Of a stretch of 16,843 nt of DNA, positions 6,858 through 15,185 are shown in pieces. Under the pieces are notes generated by a model. The model saw nothing but the letters and a program-made list of their open reading frames with translations, was not told the origin of the DNA and made no database searches. Numbering within the stretch: position 1 is the first letter of the stretch; each line of letters begins with the position of its first letter. Both the position numbers and the translations under genes were made by a program. Source of the stretch: an uncultured Clostridia bacterium (GTDB taxonomy: Bacteria > Bacillota > Clostridia > UBA1381); assembly GCA_934462945.1 (NCBI GenBank), contig CAKSJF010000053.1, positions 1 through 16,843 on the forward strand, read 5' to 3'.

Positions 6858-8210
6858 TCAAAGCATGCGCAGAGCGTCTGAAAGGTTCACTGCTCCGATT
6901 GCCTCAAATCCGTCCGGAACATGAATCCCGGAAAGGGAACGTTTCGGAACAACGGCGCGCCGAAACCCTAATTTTGCCGCCTCAGAAAGCCGTTTTTCAA
7001 GCTGAGACACCGCGCGCAGCTCACCGCCTAAGCCGACCTCGCCGATAAAGAGCAGATCGCCCGGAATTGTGATATCCCGGAATCCGCTTGCAATTGCCGC
7101 GCAAACTCCTAAATCGACTGCCGTTTCCTCAATTCTTAAACCGCCTGCAACATTAATATAAATATCCGAATTGGACAGCCGGAGTCCGGCGCGTTTTTCC
7201 AGAACGGCAATCATTAATATGGCGCGGTTTAAGTCAATGCCGGAGGACATTCTCCGGGGATTTCCGAATCCGGTGGGTGCAACCAATGCCTGCACCTCGG
7301 CAAGCACGCCGCGGCTGCCTTCCATGGCGCAGACGATACTGCTCCCGGAATACTGCTCGTTCCGTCCCTCTAAGAGTGCGGCAGAGGGGTTTTCCACCTC
7401 GGAAAGTCCGTCCGAACGCATGTCAAACACACCGATTTCATTCGTTGAACCGAATCGGTTTTTAACAGCGCGCAGAATGCGGAACGAAAGCTGACGGTCG
7501 CCCTCAAAATAAAGGACACAGTCCACCATATGCTCTAACACGCGCGGACCGGCAAGCGCGCCGTCCTTTGTAACATGTCCGACAATAAACATTGCAATAT
7601 TGTCCGATTTTGCTAATTTCATAAATGCGTTGGTTGCCTCGCGCACCTGCGGCACACTGCCGGGAGCGGAGGTGATCAGCTCGCAGTTCATTGTCTGAAT
7701 GGAGTCGATAATCACAATGTCCGGCTGTACCGACTGAATTGCAGAGAGAATACTCTCCACATTATTCTCCGACATCAGGTATAAAAGATCTGTGTCTACC
7801 CCTAAGCGTGCAGCACGCATTTTAATCTGACGTTCCGATTCCTCGCCGGACACATATAGAATTTTCTGACCGATTTTCTGACAGATCTGCAAAAGCAGCG
7901 TCGATTTTCCGATTCCCGGATCACCGCCGACTAAAACCAACGATCCTTTTACCACACCGCCGCCTAATACGCGGTCCAATTCGCGCATGCCGGTGTGGAA
8001 ACGCGTTTCATCGCCCAGTTCGATTTCCCGGATTTTTTTCGGATTTTTCCGGATTGCCGCACTTCCGATGGACTTGGAAAGCTCCGGCTTTGCCGGGGAA
8101 ATGACCGTCTCCTGCATCGTATTCCAGGAGTTGCAGGAGGGGCATTTTCCAAGCCATTTTGCCGTTTGATAGCCACATTCTGAACAGATATAGCTTGTTT
8201 TTGTTTTCAT
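6858..8210 (-). CDS. radA: DNA repair protein RadA (Sms)
   Basis: RadA is a RecA-like, hexameric DNA-branch-migration ATPase that helps recombination and repair. It is 450 residues, as usual. The N-terminal zinc finger has Cys9, Cys12, Cys23 and Cys26. Walker A GGDPGIGKST is at 95-104, Walker B-like DIVIIDSIQT at about 164-173, and the RadA-specific KNRFG motif at 250-254. A C-terminal Lon-protease-like domain (about 270-450) carries GGLRIEETAVDLGVCAA. The ATG at 8208-8210 follows AAAGGA, part of which is the TAA stop of the preceding gene, so it is the last gene of the long operon. In many Firmicutes radA lies next to clpC or disA; here it follows a YdjI-like gene. Downstream is the palindromic element; no clear intrinsic terminator is seen. 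Confidence 0.97.
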   Translation of the reverse strand: MKTKTSYICSECGYQTAKWLGKCPSCNSWNTMQETVISPAKPELSKSIGSAAIRKNPKKIREIELGDETRFHTGMRELDRVLGGGVVKGSLVLVGGDPGIGKSTLLLQICQKIGQKILYVSGEESERQIKMRAARLGVDTDLLYLMSENNVESILSAIQSVQPDIVIIDSIQTMNCELITSAPGSVPQVREATNAFMKLAKSDNIAMFIVGHVTKDGALAGPRVLEHMVDCVLYFEGDRQLSFRILRAVKNRFGSTNEIGVFDMRSDGLSEVENPSAALLEGRNEQYSGSSIVCAMEGSRGVLAEVQALVAPTGFGNPRRMSSGIDLNRAILMIAVLEKRAGLRLSNSDIYINVAGGLRIEETAVDLGVCAAIASGFRDITIPGDLLFIGEVGLGGELRAVSQLEKRLSEAAKLGFRRAVVPKRSLSGIHVPDGFEAIGAVNLSDALRML

Positions 8211-8222
8211 TTCGTTATTCCT

Positions 8223-9527
8223 TTATTGTATGTCGTTTTCATCAAAGGGATCTCCGCATTCCGGACAGAATTTCGGTGGATTGTGGGGATCTTCCGGTTT
8301 CCAGCCGCATTTATCGCATTGATATACCGGTGCGCCGGACGGACGCTTTGCGCCGCATTCCGAGCAGAATTTTCCTTGATTCACTGCACCGCAGGCGCAT
8401 TTCCAGCCATCCTCCTGCGGTTTTCCGCATTCGGAACAGAATTTCCCGGTGTTTCCGGTTTTTCCGCAGGAGCAGGTCCATCCGGACTGTGCCGGAGCTT
8501 GCGGCTGTGCCTGCTGTCCCATGGAATAGAGGTTTGCTGCGGTATTTCCGCCGGCATTCTGCGCCATGTTCATGCCGAAAAAGCCGCCCATTGCGCCCAT
8601 GCCGCCCTCGTTCTTTGCAGCGTCCTGCATTGCCTGCGCCTGTGCGCCGACAAGACGTGCTGCTGCGGTGTTCGGATTTTGCGTCATAGCGTTTTCTTCC
8701 CATTCGGTGATCTTCTTGCGCTGATCCTCCGGAACAGAAACGGTGTTAAAGCTTAAGGATACGATCTCTAAACCACGGCGGTCGTGCCATTCGGATAAAA
8801 GAACCTCTTTTAATGCGTTGGAAATCTCAATGGTATGTGCCGGTATTTCGGAATAGGAAATCTTCATTGCAGAAATTTTTGCAAGCGCCGGCTGGAGTGC
8901 ATTTAAAAGCTCGCCCTTTAGCATCTCGTCTATTTCCGAACGCTCATACACATCCGCCACATTTCCGCAGACATTCGCGTAGAACAGGAGCGGATCGGTC
9001 AGTTTGTAGGAATAAACGCCGCTGCATCGAAGATCCACCGAAAGCTTATAGCCTAATGCCTCGTCCACGACCACGCGGAACGGAATCGGACTGGGTGTGC
9101 CGAATTTATTTCCGGTAATTTCTTTTGTGTTAAAATAGTAAATTCTCTGATCCTTGCCCGGATCACCGCCAAAGGTGAACCGCTTGCCGATCTGTGAGAA
9201 GGTTTTTTTGATTTCCTCTCCAAGCTTTCCGTAGAAAATACTTGGCTCGGTGGAGGAATCGTATACAAATTCGCCCGGCTCTGCACAAAATTCTACAATC
9301 TTTCCGGACTCTACAATTGCCATGCATTGCCCCTCGTTGATCGCGATGATTGAGCCGTTTGAAATCACGTTTTCCTCGCCTTTTTTGTTGGAGCTTCTTT
9401 TTCCAACTCTTTTTTCGCCCTTTGCAGCTAATACGTCTGCATCCAGACTTTCACAGTAGAAAAAGTCTCTCCATTGATCAGCCAAAACGCCTCCGAGTGC
9501 GCCTGCTCCTGCTTTTAATAATCCCAT
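8223..9527 (-). CDS. SPFH-domain protein with three C-terminal zinc ribbons (YdjI-like)
   Basis: The protein has 434 residues. Residues about 50-275 form an SPFH/Band 7-type domain of the 'virion core protein' group, to which Bacillus subtilis YdjI belongs. A Gly/Ala/Gln/Met-rich linker (about 285-348) follows, then three zinc ribbons: Cys352, 354, 364, 367; Cys377, 379, 388, 391; and Cys404, 407, 421, 424 (rubredoxin-like spacing). There is no signal peptide and no clear membrane segment, so it is probably recruited to the membrane by a partner. In B. subtilis YdjI links the membrane proteins YdjG/YdjH to PspA; the same trio is found here in the order YdjG > YdjH > YdjI, but without pspA. 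It is longer than B. subtilis YdjI (about 320 aa), mainly through the linker and ribbons. The exact role is unknown. Confidence 0.8.
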   Translation of the reverse strand: MGLLKAGAGALGGVLADQWRDFFYCESLDADVLAAKGEKRVGKRSSNKKGEENVISNGSIIAINEGQCMAIVESGKIVEFCAEPGEFVYDSSTEPSIFYGKLGEEIKKTFSQIGKRFTFGGDPGKDQRIYYFNTKEITGNKFGTPSPIPFRVVVDEALGYKLSVDLRCSGVYSYKLTDPLLFYANVCGNVADVYERSEIDEMLKGELLNALQPALAKISAMKISYSEIPAHTIEISNALKEVLLSEWHDRRGLEIVSLSFNTVSVPEDQRKKITEWEENAMTQNPNTAAARLVGAQAQAMQDAAKNEGGMGAMGGFFGMNMAQNAGGNTAANLYSMGQQAQPQAPAQSGWTCSCGKTGNTGKFCSECGKPQEDGWKCACGAVNQGKFCSECGAKRPSGAPVYQCDKCGWKPEDPHNPPKFCPECGDPFDENDIQ

Positions 9528-9547
9528 GTTATTTCATCCTTTCTATC

Positions 9548-10327
9548 TTAATAATCTCCGCCTCGTCCGCCGTGTGTTTCGCCGGAGGAGGATGTGTGCG
9601 TTTGCGGTTCTTCCGGCTTTGCTGTTTTCGTCACGGTGCTGTAGAGGAAGATATTTTTTGAATCGGTCAGGTTCATGCTGCCCGGTTTCATATAGCCTGC
9701 GGCGGTGTCCTGTCTGCGTACACTTTTCATTTGATGGAGCTTTATAAGCATCACAATCAGTCCGATCAAAAGCGCCGGGAGAAGTCCCATTAAGAGAATC
9801 CCTCCGAATAGCTCGCCCTGGGTGTAGTCCTCTGTGTCATAGCTGTCGGTTTCGGGCGGAAGCGATAAGATGTTTTCGCAGGTGTCCGCATAGGCGGTAA
9901 AAGCGCCGGCGTAATCATCCTCACGCAGATAGGGGAGAATTGCGTCCTCCACCTCGGCAAGTCTGGTGTTGCTCGGGAAGATATCAATTCCGCTGCCGTG
10001 TGTTGTCAGATGGTATTTCCGCGGATCCCGGGAAAGGTATAGAAGAAGTCCGTCCTTTCCCTCGCCTGCACCGTAGCCGCCGTAGTCGAAAATATCGTCT
10101 GCGGTGGACTGTGCGTCTGTGCCGGAGAGCTGATCCTCTGTAAAAATAGCTACATCGAAATTGTATGTATCCCGGATGCCGGAGAGCAGCTCCTCAATTT
10201 GTGCCGCCTCCTCGGCGGAAAGAAAGCCTGCCTCATCGGTCAATGCCGGATTTTGAAATTCTGCCGATACCGGAATAGAAAACATCAGACAAAGCAGCGT
10301 TAAAATCAGTAATTTACACTTTTTCAT
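9548..10327 (-). CDS. TPM-domain membrane protein (YdjH-like)
   Basis: 259 residues. A signal peptide ends near IPVSA-E (cleavage after about residue 22). An extracytoplasmic TPM domain (about 25-155) contains LTDEAGFLSAEEAAQIEELL and DGLLLYLSRDPRKYHLTTHG. One membrane segment follows (about 175-196, FGGILLMGLLPALLIGLIVML), then a cytoplasmic tail that ends SSSGETHGGRGGDY, a Ser/Gly-rich ending common in TPM proteins. TPM domains are named for photosystem repair proteins and a proposed phosphatase activity, which is not established for this branch. It starts at ATG 10325-10327, with AGGAGG formed partly by the TAG stop of the YdjG-like gene. It likely pairs in the membrane with the YdjG-like protein and binds the YdjI-like protein; this is inferred from the B. 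subtilis ydjGHI set. Confidence 0.82.
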   Translation of the reverse strand: MKKCKLLILTLLCLMFSIPVSAEFQNPALTDEAGFLSAEEAAQIEELLSGIRDTYNFDVAIFTEDQLSGTDAQSTADDIFDYGGYGAGEGKDGLLLYLSRDPRKYHLTTHGSGIDIFPSNTRLAEVEDAILPYLREDDYAGAFTAYADTCENILSLPPETDSYDTEDYTQGELFGGILLMGLLPALLIGLIVMLIKLHQMKSVRRQDTAAGYMKPGSMNLTDSKNIFLYSTVTKTAKPEEPQTHTSSSGETHGGRGGDY

Positions 10328-10337
10328 GTCGTTCCTC

Positions 10338-11420
10338 CTATCTTGTTAAAAGCCACAGAATTGCAGTGATGATCAGGTAGGAAATGCCGGATGCCTTTGC
10401 AAAGGAGAGCCATTTTTTCTTTTTGTCCACCGGGTATGCGCCGGCAATTTTCCCGGTTTGTCCGTTGATGGCAAAGGGATAGTTCTGCCCGTTATACTGC
10501 ACATTGAGCATCCAGACAGGGAGGAGGGCATAGCGGATTTTGCCGTTGGTAAAGCTGACGTTTGTTTCCTCCGGAACGACCGAGGTGTAGCCGCTTGTAG
10601 TGCTTAAAAATGCCGCCTCTGTGGAATTTCGGACGCGCTCGTTTGCGCGCGGAATGCTATCCTCTGCGGAAACATCATATTTATCTGCCAAATATCCGGC
10701 GAGATATGCTGTGTTAAAATCGACCGCCTTGGAATAGTCAAAGGGTTCGATGGATTCCATATAGGTGTTATCTGTTTTTTCCGAACCGTCCACCGGAAGA
10801 TTCGAAAAACCGATGCTGCCGCTCCGGTAGAGCCGGAAATGATCTACTTTTGTATATTCGTATTTTGAATCCTCCCAGTGTGAGACGGTTTCCGCACTGT
10901 AGCGGACGGACGCGTTGCAGTCGCAGTCGAACATCCAGAACGGAATGTAGATTCCGGACATTTCTGCAATTTTCTTTTTGGAGCGGAATGCGTCCGGCAG
11001 AAACGGTTTCTTTTTCATGTCCGCCTCTAATAGAGCAATTGCGTCCTTTTTCTCAATTTGAAACGGAATCAGATAGTCCGGACGGAGCGAACCGGAAAAT
11101 TGAGCCGGAATGATCGTTGCGTTACCGCAATAAGGGCAGACGGTTGCGCCCATGGTGTCATCTCCGGTGATTTCTGCACCGCAGGAGGGGCAGGTATAGC
11201 CAGAGAGGGTTGTTTTTTCCTCCTCGGAAAAGTCACGCGCCTCATAGCCTGCCCAGTCATAATTGGATGAGGGTGTGTTCTGCTCGGCTGATTGCAGCTG
11301 TTCGAGTGTTTCCGGGGAAAAATCATTTCCGCAGGAGGCACAGTGCAGCGTTTGTTTTGCGCCTGAAAATTCCAGCGCCGCCCCGCAGCAGGGGCATTGA
11401 TAGCTTTGAACGGTATCCAT
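10338..11420 (-). CDS. Zinc-ribbon membrane protein (YdjG-like)
   Basis: 360 residues with two TFIIB-like zinc ribbons at the N-terminus: Cys9, 12, 27, 30 (beginning YQCPCCGAALEF) and Cys77, 80, 95, 98. The middle (about 110-330) is a soluble domain with an IPFWMFDCDCNASVRY stretch and no enzyme motif that I recognise. A single C-terminal membrane helix (about 343-359) closes the protein, which puts the zinc ribbons in the cytoplasm. This layout and the two genes after it match B. subtilis ydjG-ydjH-ydjI, the partners of PspA in envelope stress. The ribosome site AGGAGG is fused with the TAA stop of potD (TAAGGAGG), so it is translated in the same transcript as the pot genes. The molecular role is unknown; a sensor or scaffold is possible. 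Confidence 0.8.
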   Translation of the reverse strand: MDTVQSYQCPCCGAALEFSGAKQTLHCASCGNDFSPETLEQLQSAEQNTPSSNYDWAGYEARDFSEEEKTTLSGYTCPSCGAEITGDDTMGATVCPYCGNATIIPAQFSGSLRPDYLIPFQIEKKDAIALLEADMKKKPFLPDAFRSKKKIAEMSGIYIPFWMFDCDCNASVRYSAETVSHWEDSKYEYTKVDHFRLYRSGSIGFSNLPVDGSEKTDNTYMESIEPFDYSKAVDFNTAYLAGYLADKYDVSAEDSIPRANERVRNSTEAAFLSTTSGYTSVVPEETNVSFTNGKIRYALLPVWMLNVQYNGQNYPFAINGQTGKIAGAYPVDKKKKWLSFAKASGISYLIITAILWLLTR

Positions 11421-11432
11421 AAGAAATCCTCC

Positions 11433-12473
11433 TTATTGTTTAAACTCTGTCCAGATTTTATCGTAAGTTTCGGTCGCATCGCCAACATCCTCGATAAATT
11501 CTGTATTTCCTAAAAGCTCTGTCGGAATATAGAGAGCCTTGTTGGACTTAAATTCTTCTGAAAGGTACGGCTCGGATGCCTTGTTGGGGCAGAGATAGAG
11601 CGTTTGCTCGGAAATTCTTGCACCGGTTTTTGCATCTAAGATATAATTTAAAAAGGTATAAGCGTTATCCTTATGCGGAGCGTTTAAAGGAACAAACCAG
11701 GAATCAATTCCAAAGCCCATGCCCTCGCTCGGATAGACCACCTTCAAATCCGGACGCTCCTGGAGCGCTAAGATCACCTGCGGTGTGAACATATAGCCGA
11801 CTGCCGCCTCTCCGCTCACCATGGCATCGTTCGGATTGTTATAGTCTAAGTGGTGGATGTTTGGTTTCAGCTTTAAAAGCTTTTCCTTTGCCTGTTCCAA
11901 CACTGCCGGATCGGTTTCGTTCATGGATTTTCCCATAGATTTCAGCGTGATTCCGATCACATTTCTGGCATCATCCATCATGACAATCTGGTTTTCCAAA
12001 GCCGGATTCCAGAGATCATCAAAGGACTTGATGTCTACCGTTACCTTTGCCGGATCGTAGATAATCAGCGGTGTGCCGGCGGCATAGGGAACGGTGTAGA
12101 GATCGTCCGGATCGTAATACTGCCCCAAAAATGCCGGGTCAAGATTATCATAATTCGGAATCTTGGTTTTATCCAATTCGGATAACAACCCCTTTTTTCT
12201 GGCAATATCAATAATATAATCCGAGCCGATTACCAAATCGTACTGACCGCCCTCGGTTGCCTCTAATTTCGAGAGCATTTCTTCATTATCGTTAAAATTG
12301 GCATAGTTTAATTTGATGCCGGTTTCCTCGGAAAATTCTGCGGCAATATCCTCCGGAATGTAACCGTCCCAGGTTAACACATTGAGCGTTTTTTCCTCCG
12401 TATCCTTGTTTGAACAGCCAAAAAGCGAAGTAGCTAAAGCTGCTGCGAGGAGAAGCGAGAGTTGTTTTTTCAT
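11433..12473 (-). CDS. potD: Polyamine-type ABC transporter substrate-binding lipoprotein (PotD family)
   Basis: Extracellular binding protein delivering substrate to PotB/PotC. 346 residues. The lipoprotein signal ends in LFGC, with Cys20 the lipidated residue. The mature protein follows PotD throughout: LTWDGYIPEDIAAEF near the start, YDLVIGSDYIID (78-89), YTVPYAAGTPLIIY (126-139), MMDDARNVIGI (165-175), and Asp257 in GFGIDSWFVP. Compared by eye with Escherichia coli PotD, Asp168 and Asp257 are kept, but positions equal to Glu36, Glu171, Trp229 and Trp255 are Gly37, Asn171, Phe229 and Gly255. Spermidine or putrescine is therefore only a family-level assignment. It is the last of potABCD. 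The 51-base gap after potC has a small GCGC-AAA-GCGC repeat. Confidence 0.9.
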   Translation of the reverse strand: MKKQLSLLLAAALATSLFGCSNKDTEEKTLNVLTWDGYIPEDIAAEFSEETGIKLNYANFNDNEEMLSKLEATEGGQYDLVIGSDYIIDIARKKGLLSELDKTKIPNYDNLDPAFLGQYYDPDDLYTVPYAAGTPLIIYDPAKVTVDIKSFDDLWNPALENQIVMMDDARNVIGITLKSMGKSMNETDPAVLEQAKEKLLKLKPNIHHLDYNNPNDAMVSGEAAVGYMFTPQVILALQERPDLKVVYPSEGMGFGIDSWFVPLNAPHKDNAYTFLNYILDAKTGARISEQTLYLCPNKASEPYLSEEFKSNKALYIPTELLGNTEFIEDVGDATETYDKIWTEFKQ

Positions 12474-12524
12474 GTTTCATCAAGCCTTTCTTGGATTTTT
12501 ATTTTCAGCGCAAAGCGCAAAAAA

Positions 12525-13295
12525 TCATTTTTTTCGTCTTGGCAAAAGCGCCAGAAGCACTAATACAACCGATGCGGCAAGCATGAGGGAGCATAGCGCG
12601 TTAATTTCCGGTGTCACACCCATTTTTAGCTGGGAATAGATTTTCACCGGGAGGGTGTTTGTGGTCGGACCGGCAACAAAAAAGCTGATCACCACATCAT
12701 CTAACGACATGGCAAGCGCAATAAATACCCCGGATAATACCGATGGCAGAATCTCCGGCAGCGTCACATCCCAAAAGGCGCGCGCACTTGTTGCGCCCAG
12801 ATCCTGCGCAGCGTCGGTCAGGCTTTGATCCATGCCGACCAATGCCCCCTTAACCGAGAGCAGAATATAGGGAACACAGAATGCTGTGTGTGCCAAAACC
12901 AAGGTCAGCATGCCAAATTTCAAGCTTAAATAAGAGAAAAATGCTAAAAATGCCATGCCGAGGATGATTTCCGGAATCATGATCGGAATGATGGAAACGG
13001 ATTCTAACAGGGTAGAAAGCTTTCCGCGGGAGCGCACCAGTCCGACTGCGCCCACCGTTCCGATTACAGCAGAAACTCCGCAGCTGATTCCGGCAAGAAT
13101 CAGACTGTTTTTTAAGGTTTCCAAAAGCACGCGGTCGGAAAACAGTTTTTCGTACCAGCGGAGGGAAAAGCCGCTCCAGACGGTTGCCAGCTTGGAATCA
13201 TTAAAGGAAAACAGAATGACCACAAGAATCGGTAAATAATATAGTAATAACACACCGATCAGAAAGAGATCGGACGGTCCAAATTTTTTTCTCAT
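12525..13295 (-). CDS. potC: Polyamine-type ABC transporter permease PotC
   Basis: One of two integral membrane subunits of the PotABCD importer. 256 residues with about six hydrophobic segments; the first is at about 9-30 (LFLIGVLLLYYLPILVVILF). The coupling motif DAAQDLGATSARAFWDVTLP, which contacts the ATPase PotA, sits in the C-terminal half. SLDDVVISFFVAGP towards the end is typical of PotC. The start codon overlaps the potB stop as ATGA (13292-13295), so translation is coupled. Length and motifs are normal. Confidence 0.95.
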   Translation of the reverse strand: MRKKFGPSDLFLIGVLLLYYLPILVVILFSFNDSKLATVWSGFSLRWYEKLFSDRVLLETLKNSLILAGISCGVSAVIGTVGAVGLVRSRGKLSTLLESVSIIPIMIPEIILGMAFLAFFSYLSLKFGMLTLVLAHTAFCVPYILLSVKGALVGMDQSLTDAAQDLGATSARAFWDVTLPEILPSVLSGVFIALAMSLDDVVISFFVAGPTTNTLPVKIYSQLKMGVTPEINALCSLMLAASVVLVLLALLPRRKK

Positions 13296-14128
13296 AATAA
13301 TCCCTCTAAGTCCTTTGTTCCGGATATTTTACGGTATAAGGCAATAATCAGGAGCATGCAAAGCATCAATACTACCGAGAGCGCCGCACCGAACGGAAGA
13401 TTCCGGGAGCGTGAAAGCTGTGCGGCAATCAAATTCCCGACCAGCATGATCTTTCCGCCGCCCAAAAGATCGGAAATAAAGAACAGTCCGACCGACGGAA
13501 CAAACACAAATACAAATCCGGACAACAGTCCCGGCAGCGTTAGCGGAAAGGAAACCGTGAAAAAGCTTTTCCATTTGCCTGCGCCTAAATCCTGCGCCGC
13601 CTCCAAAAGCGAAAAATCCAGTTTTTGTGCCGAGGAGTAGACGGCAAGCGCCATCATAGGAAAGAGCGCATACACCATGCCGATCACCACTGCCGGGGTG
13701 GTGTAGAGAATTTCCAGCGGCTTTAACCCAATCGATACAAGAATTTTACTGATGATGCCGTTGGAACGCAATAGCGTCATCCATCCGTAAATCCGGATCA
13801 GCCCGTTCGTCCAGAACGGAATCACGAGGAAAAACAGCAAAAGCTTTTTCCGCCGTGCCGGCAGTCTTGCGGCAAGATATCCGAACGGATATCCAACAAG
13901 GCTTGATAAAAGCGTTGTCCAGAACGCAATTTTCAGGGAGGTTGCAAAGGTTTTTAAGTAAACCGGGTCGAATATTTTTTTATAGTTTTCTAAAGTAAAC
14001 TCCTGCCGGACACCCCAGGTGACATCCTTTACAAGAAAGCTTAAAATCACCACATACAAAACCGGAAGAATCACAAATAGCAGGCAAAACAGCATAAGCG
14101 GCAAAAGCGCCGGTGATTTACGCTTCAT
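13292..14128 (-). CDS. potB: Polyamine-type ABC transporter permease PotB
   Basis: Second membrane subunit of the importer, 278 residues with about six hydrophobic segments; the first is LPLMLFCLLFVILPVLYVVI. The EAA-type coupling motif reads EAAQDLGAGKWKSFFTVSFP, followed by LPGLLSGFVFVFVPSVGLFF. I placed the start at ATG 14126-14128, six bases after a perfect AAGGAGG. An in-frame start 27 codons upstream (14209) would lie deep in potA and add a positively charged, non-homologous tail. The gene overlaps the end of potA by 11 bases and ends in an ATGA overlap with potC. Confidence 0.95.
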   Translation of the reverse strand: MKRKSPALLPLMLFCLLFVILPVLYVVILSFLVKDVTWGVRQEFTLENYKKIFDPVYLKTFATSLKIAFWTTLLSSLVGYPFGYLAARLPARRKKLLLFFLVIPFWTNGLIRIYGWMTLLRSNGIISKILVSIGLKPLEILYTTPAVVIGMVYALFPMMALAVYSSAQKLDFSLLEAAQDLGAGKWKSFFTVSFPLTLPGLLSGFVFVFVPSVGLFFISDLLGGGKIMLVGNLIAAQLSRSRNLPFGAALSVVLMLCMLLIIALYRKISGTKDLEGLL

Positions 14129-15185
14129 AAAGTGCCTCCTTCCCGGAATTTTCCACAATGACAGCATCCTGCGGTAAAAAGGAGAGATAGACCCTCTCGC
14201 CGGCTTCAAAGCGTTCTTCGTTCCGTGTGGAGATCATGCGCGTTCCCTGTTCGGTTTTTAGCTGCGTTTTTAAAATACCGTTAATATAGGTGTTCTCGGT
14301 TACCGTTGCCGGAACGGATGCCTTTGTCTGTTCACGGCTCAAAAGCAAACGCTCACAGCGCACCGAAACGGTGACATCCCGGTAAGGGGTGAGGGGAGCG
14401 GAAACCGGAAAAACGGCATCCTCAAACAGCAGCTCGGATTCTGAGAAGGTTTTTGCCGAAAAGAGATTGGTTGTTCCGATAAACTGTGCCACAAAGGCGG
14501 TTTTCGGATGGTCGTATATTTCCTGCGGTGTGCCGATCTGCTCTAAAACACCGCCCGACATCACAGCAATCCGGTCGGAAAGGTTCATTGCCTCCTCCTG
14601 ATCGTGCGTGATATAGAGAAAAGTGATACCTAATTTCTTTTGCAGACGCTTTAATTCCGTTTGCAGATACCGCCGCAGCTGAAGATCCAAAGCGCCTAAC
14701 GGTTCGTCTAACAGCAGAATTTCCGGGTCGTTAATGAGGGCGCGCGCAATCGCAACACGCTGTTTCTGACCGCCGGACAGGGTGGAGGGCATCTGCCGTT
14801 CCATACCGTCTAACTGCACCAGATGTAACAATTCCCGCATCCGTTCCTGCCGTTCCGCTTTTTTTATACCGCGGATTTTTAATCCGTATTCAATATTTGC
14901 CCCCACATTCATATGCGGAAAAAGCGCATAATTCTGAAAAATGGTATTCACATTCCGTTTGTTGGGGGGTGTGTTGGTGAGATCCTCTCCATTTAAAAGC
15001 ACCGTTCCGGAATCCGGGGGACAAAGTCCGGCAATGATTCGCAAAAGCGTGGTTTTTCCGCAGCCGGACGGACCTAAGATGGAAAGAAATTCTCCGCGGA
15101 AAACGGAAAGCTCCAAATCCTTTAGGACGGAATGACCGTCAAAGGCTTTTGAAATTCCGGAAAGCTCTAAAATGGGTTGATTCAT
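14118..15185 (-). CDS. potA: Polyamine-type ABC transporter ATP-binding protein PotA
   Basis: Cytoplasmic ATPase that powers the PotBC permease. 355 residues. Walker A GPSGCGKTT is at 38-46, the Q-loop near FQNYALFPHM (83-92), signature LSGGQKQRVAIARAL at 136-150, Walker B ILLLDEP at 156-162, and the switch histidine His194 in YITHDQEEAM. The last third (about 235-350) is the TOBE-type regulatory part of PotA/MalK-type ATPases. The ATG at 15183-15185 overlaps the stop of the upstream radical SAM gene (ATGA) and has AAGGAG upstream. The C-terminus carries the ribosome site of potB. All catalytic motifs are intact. Confidence 0.96.
   Translation of the reverse strand: MNQPILELSGISKAFDGHSVLKDLELSVFRGEFLSILGPSGCGKTTLLRIIAGLCPPDSGTVLLNGEDLTNTPPNKRNVNTIFQNYALFPHMNVGANIEYGLKIRGIKKAERQERMRELLHLVQLDGMERQMPSTLSGGQKQRVAIARALINDPEILLLDEPLGALDLQLRRYLQTELKRLQKKLGITFLYITHDQEEAMNLSDRIAVMSGGVLEQIGTPQEIYDHPKTAFVAQFIGTTNLFSAKTFSESELLFEDAVFPVSAPLTPYRDVTVSVRCERLLLSREQTKASVPATVTENTYINGILKTQLKTEQGTRMISTRNEERFEAGERVYLSFLPQDAVIVENSGKEALYEA
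14135..14141 (-). promoter_or_regulatory. Shine-Dalgarno site that sets the potB start, inside potA
   Basis: AAGGAGG on the minus strand, six bases before the ATG at 14128 and located within the last codons of potA. It decides between this start and the longer reading frame beginning at 14209. Confidence 0.85.

Noticed and set aside
8159..8756. Two long plus-strand reading frames (8159-8689 and 8226-8756) opposite the SPFH gene
   Set aside because: They are antisense to a gene with clear domain structure, have Arg/Phe-rich low-information translations and overlap each other; no ribosome site of note.
12508..12518. GCGC-AAA-GCGC hairpin in the potC-potD gap as a terminator
   Set aside because: The stem has only four base pairs and no T run follows on the minus strand. 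It might at most influence mRNA stability between potC and potD.
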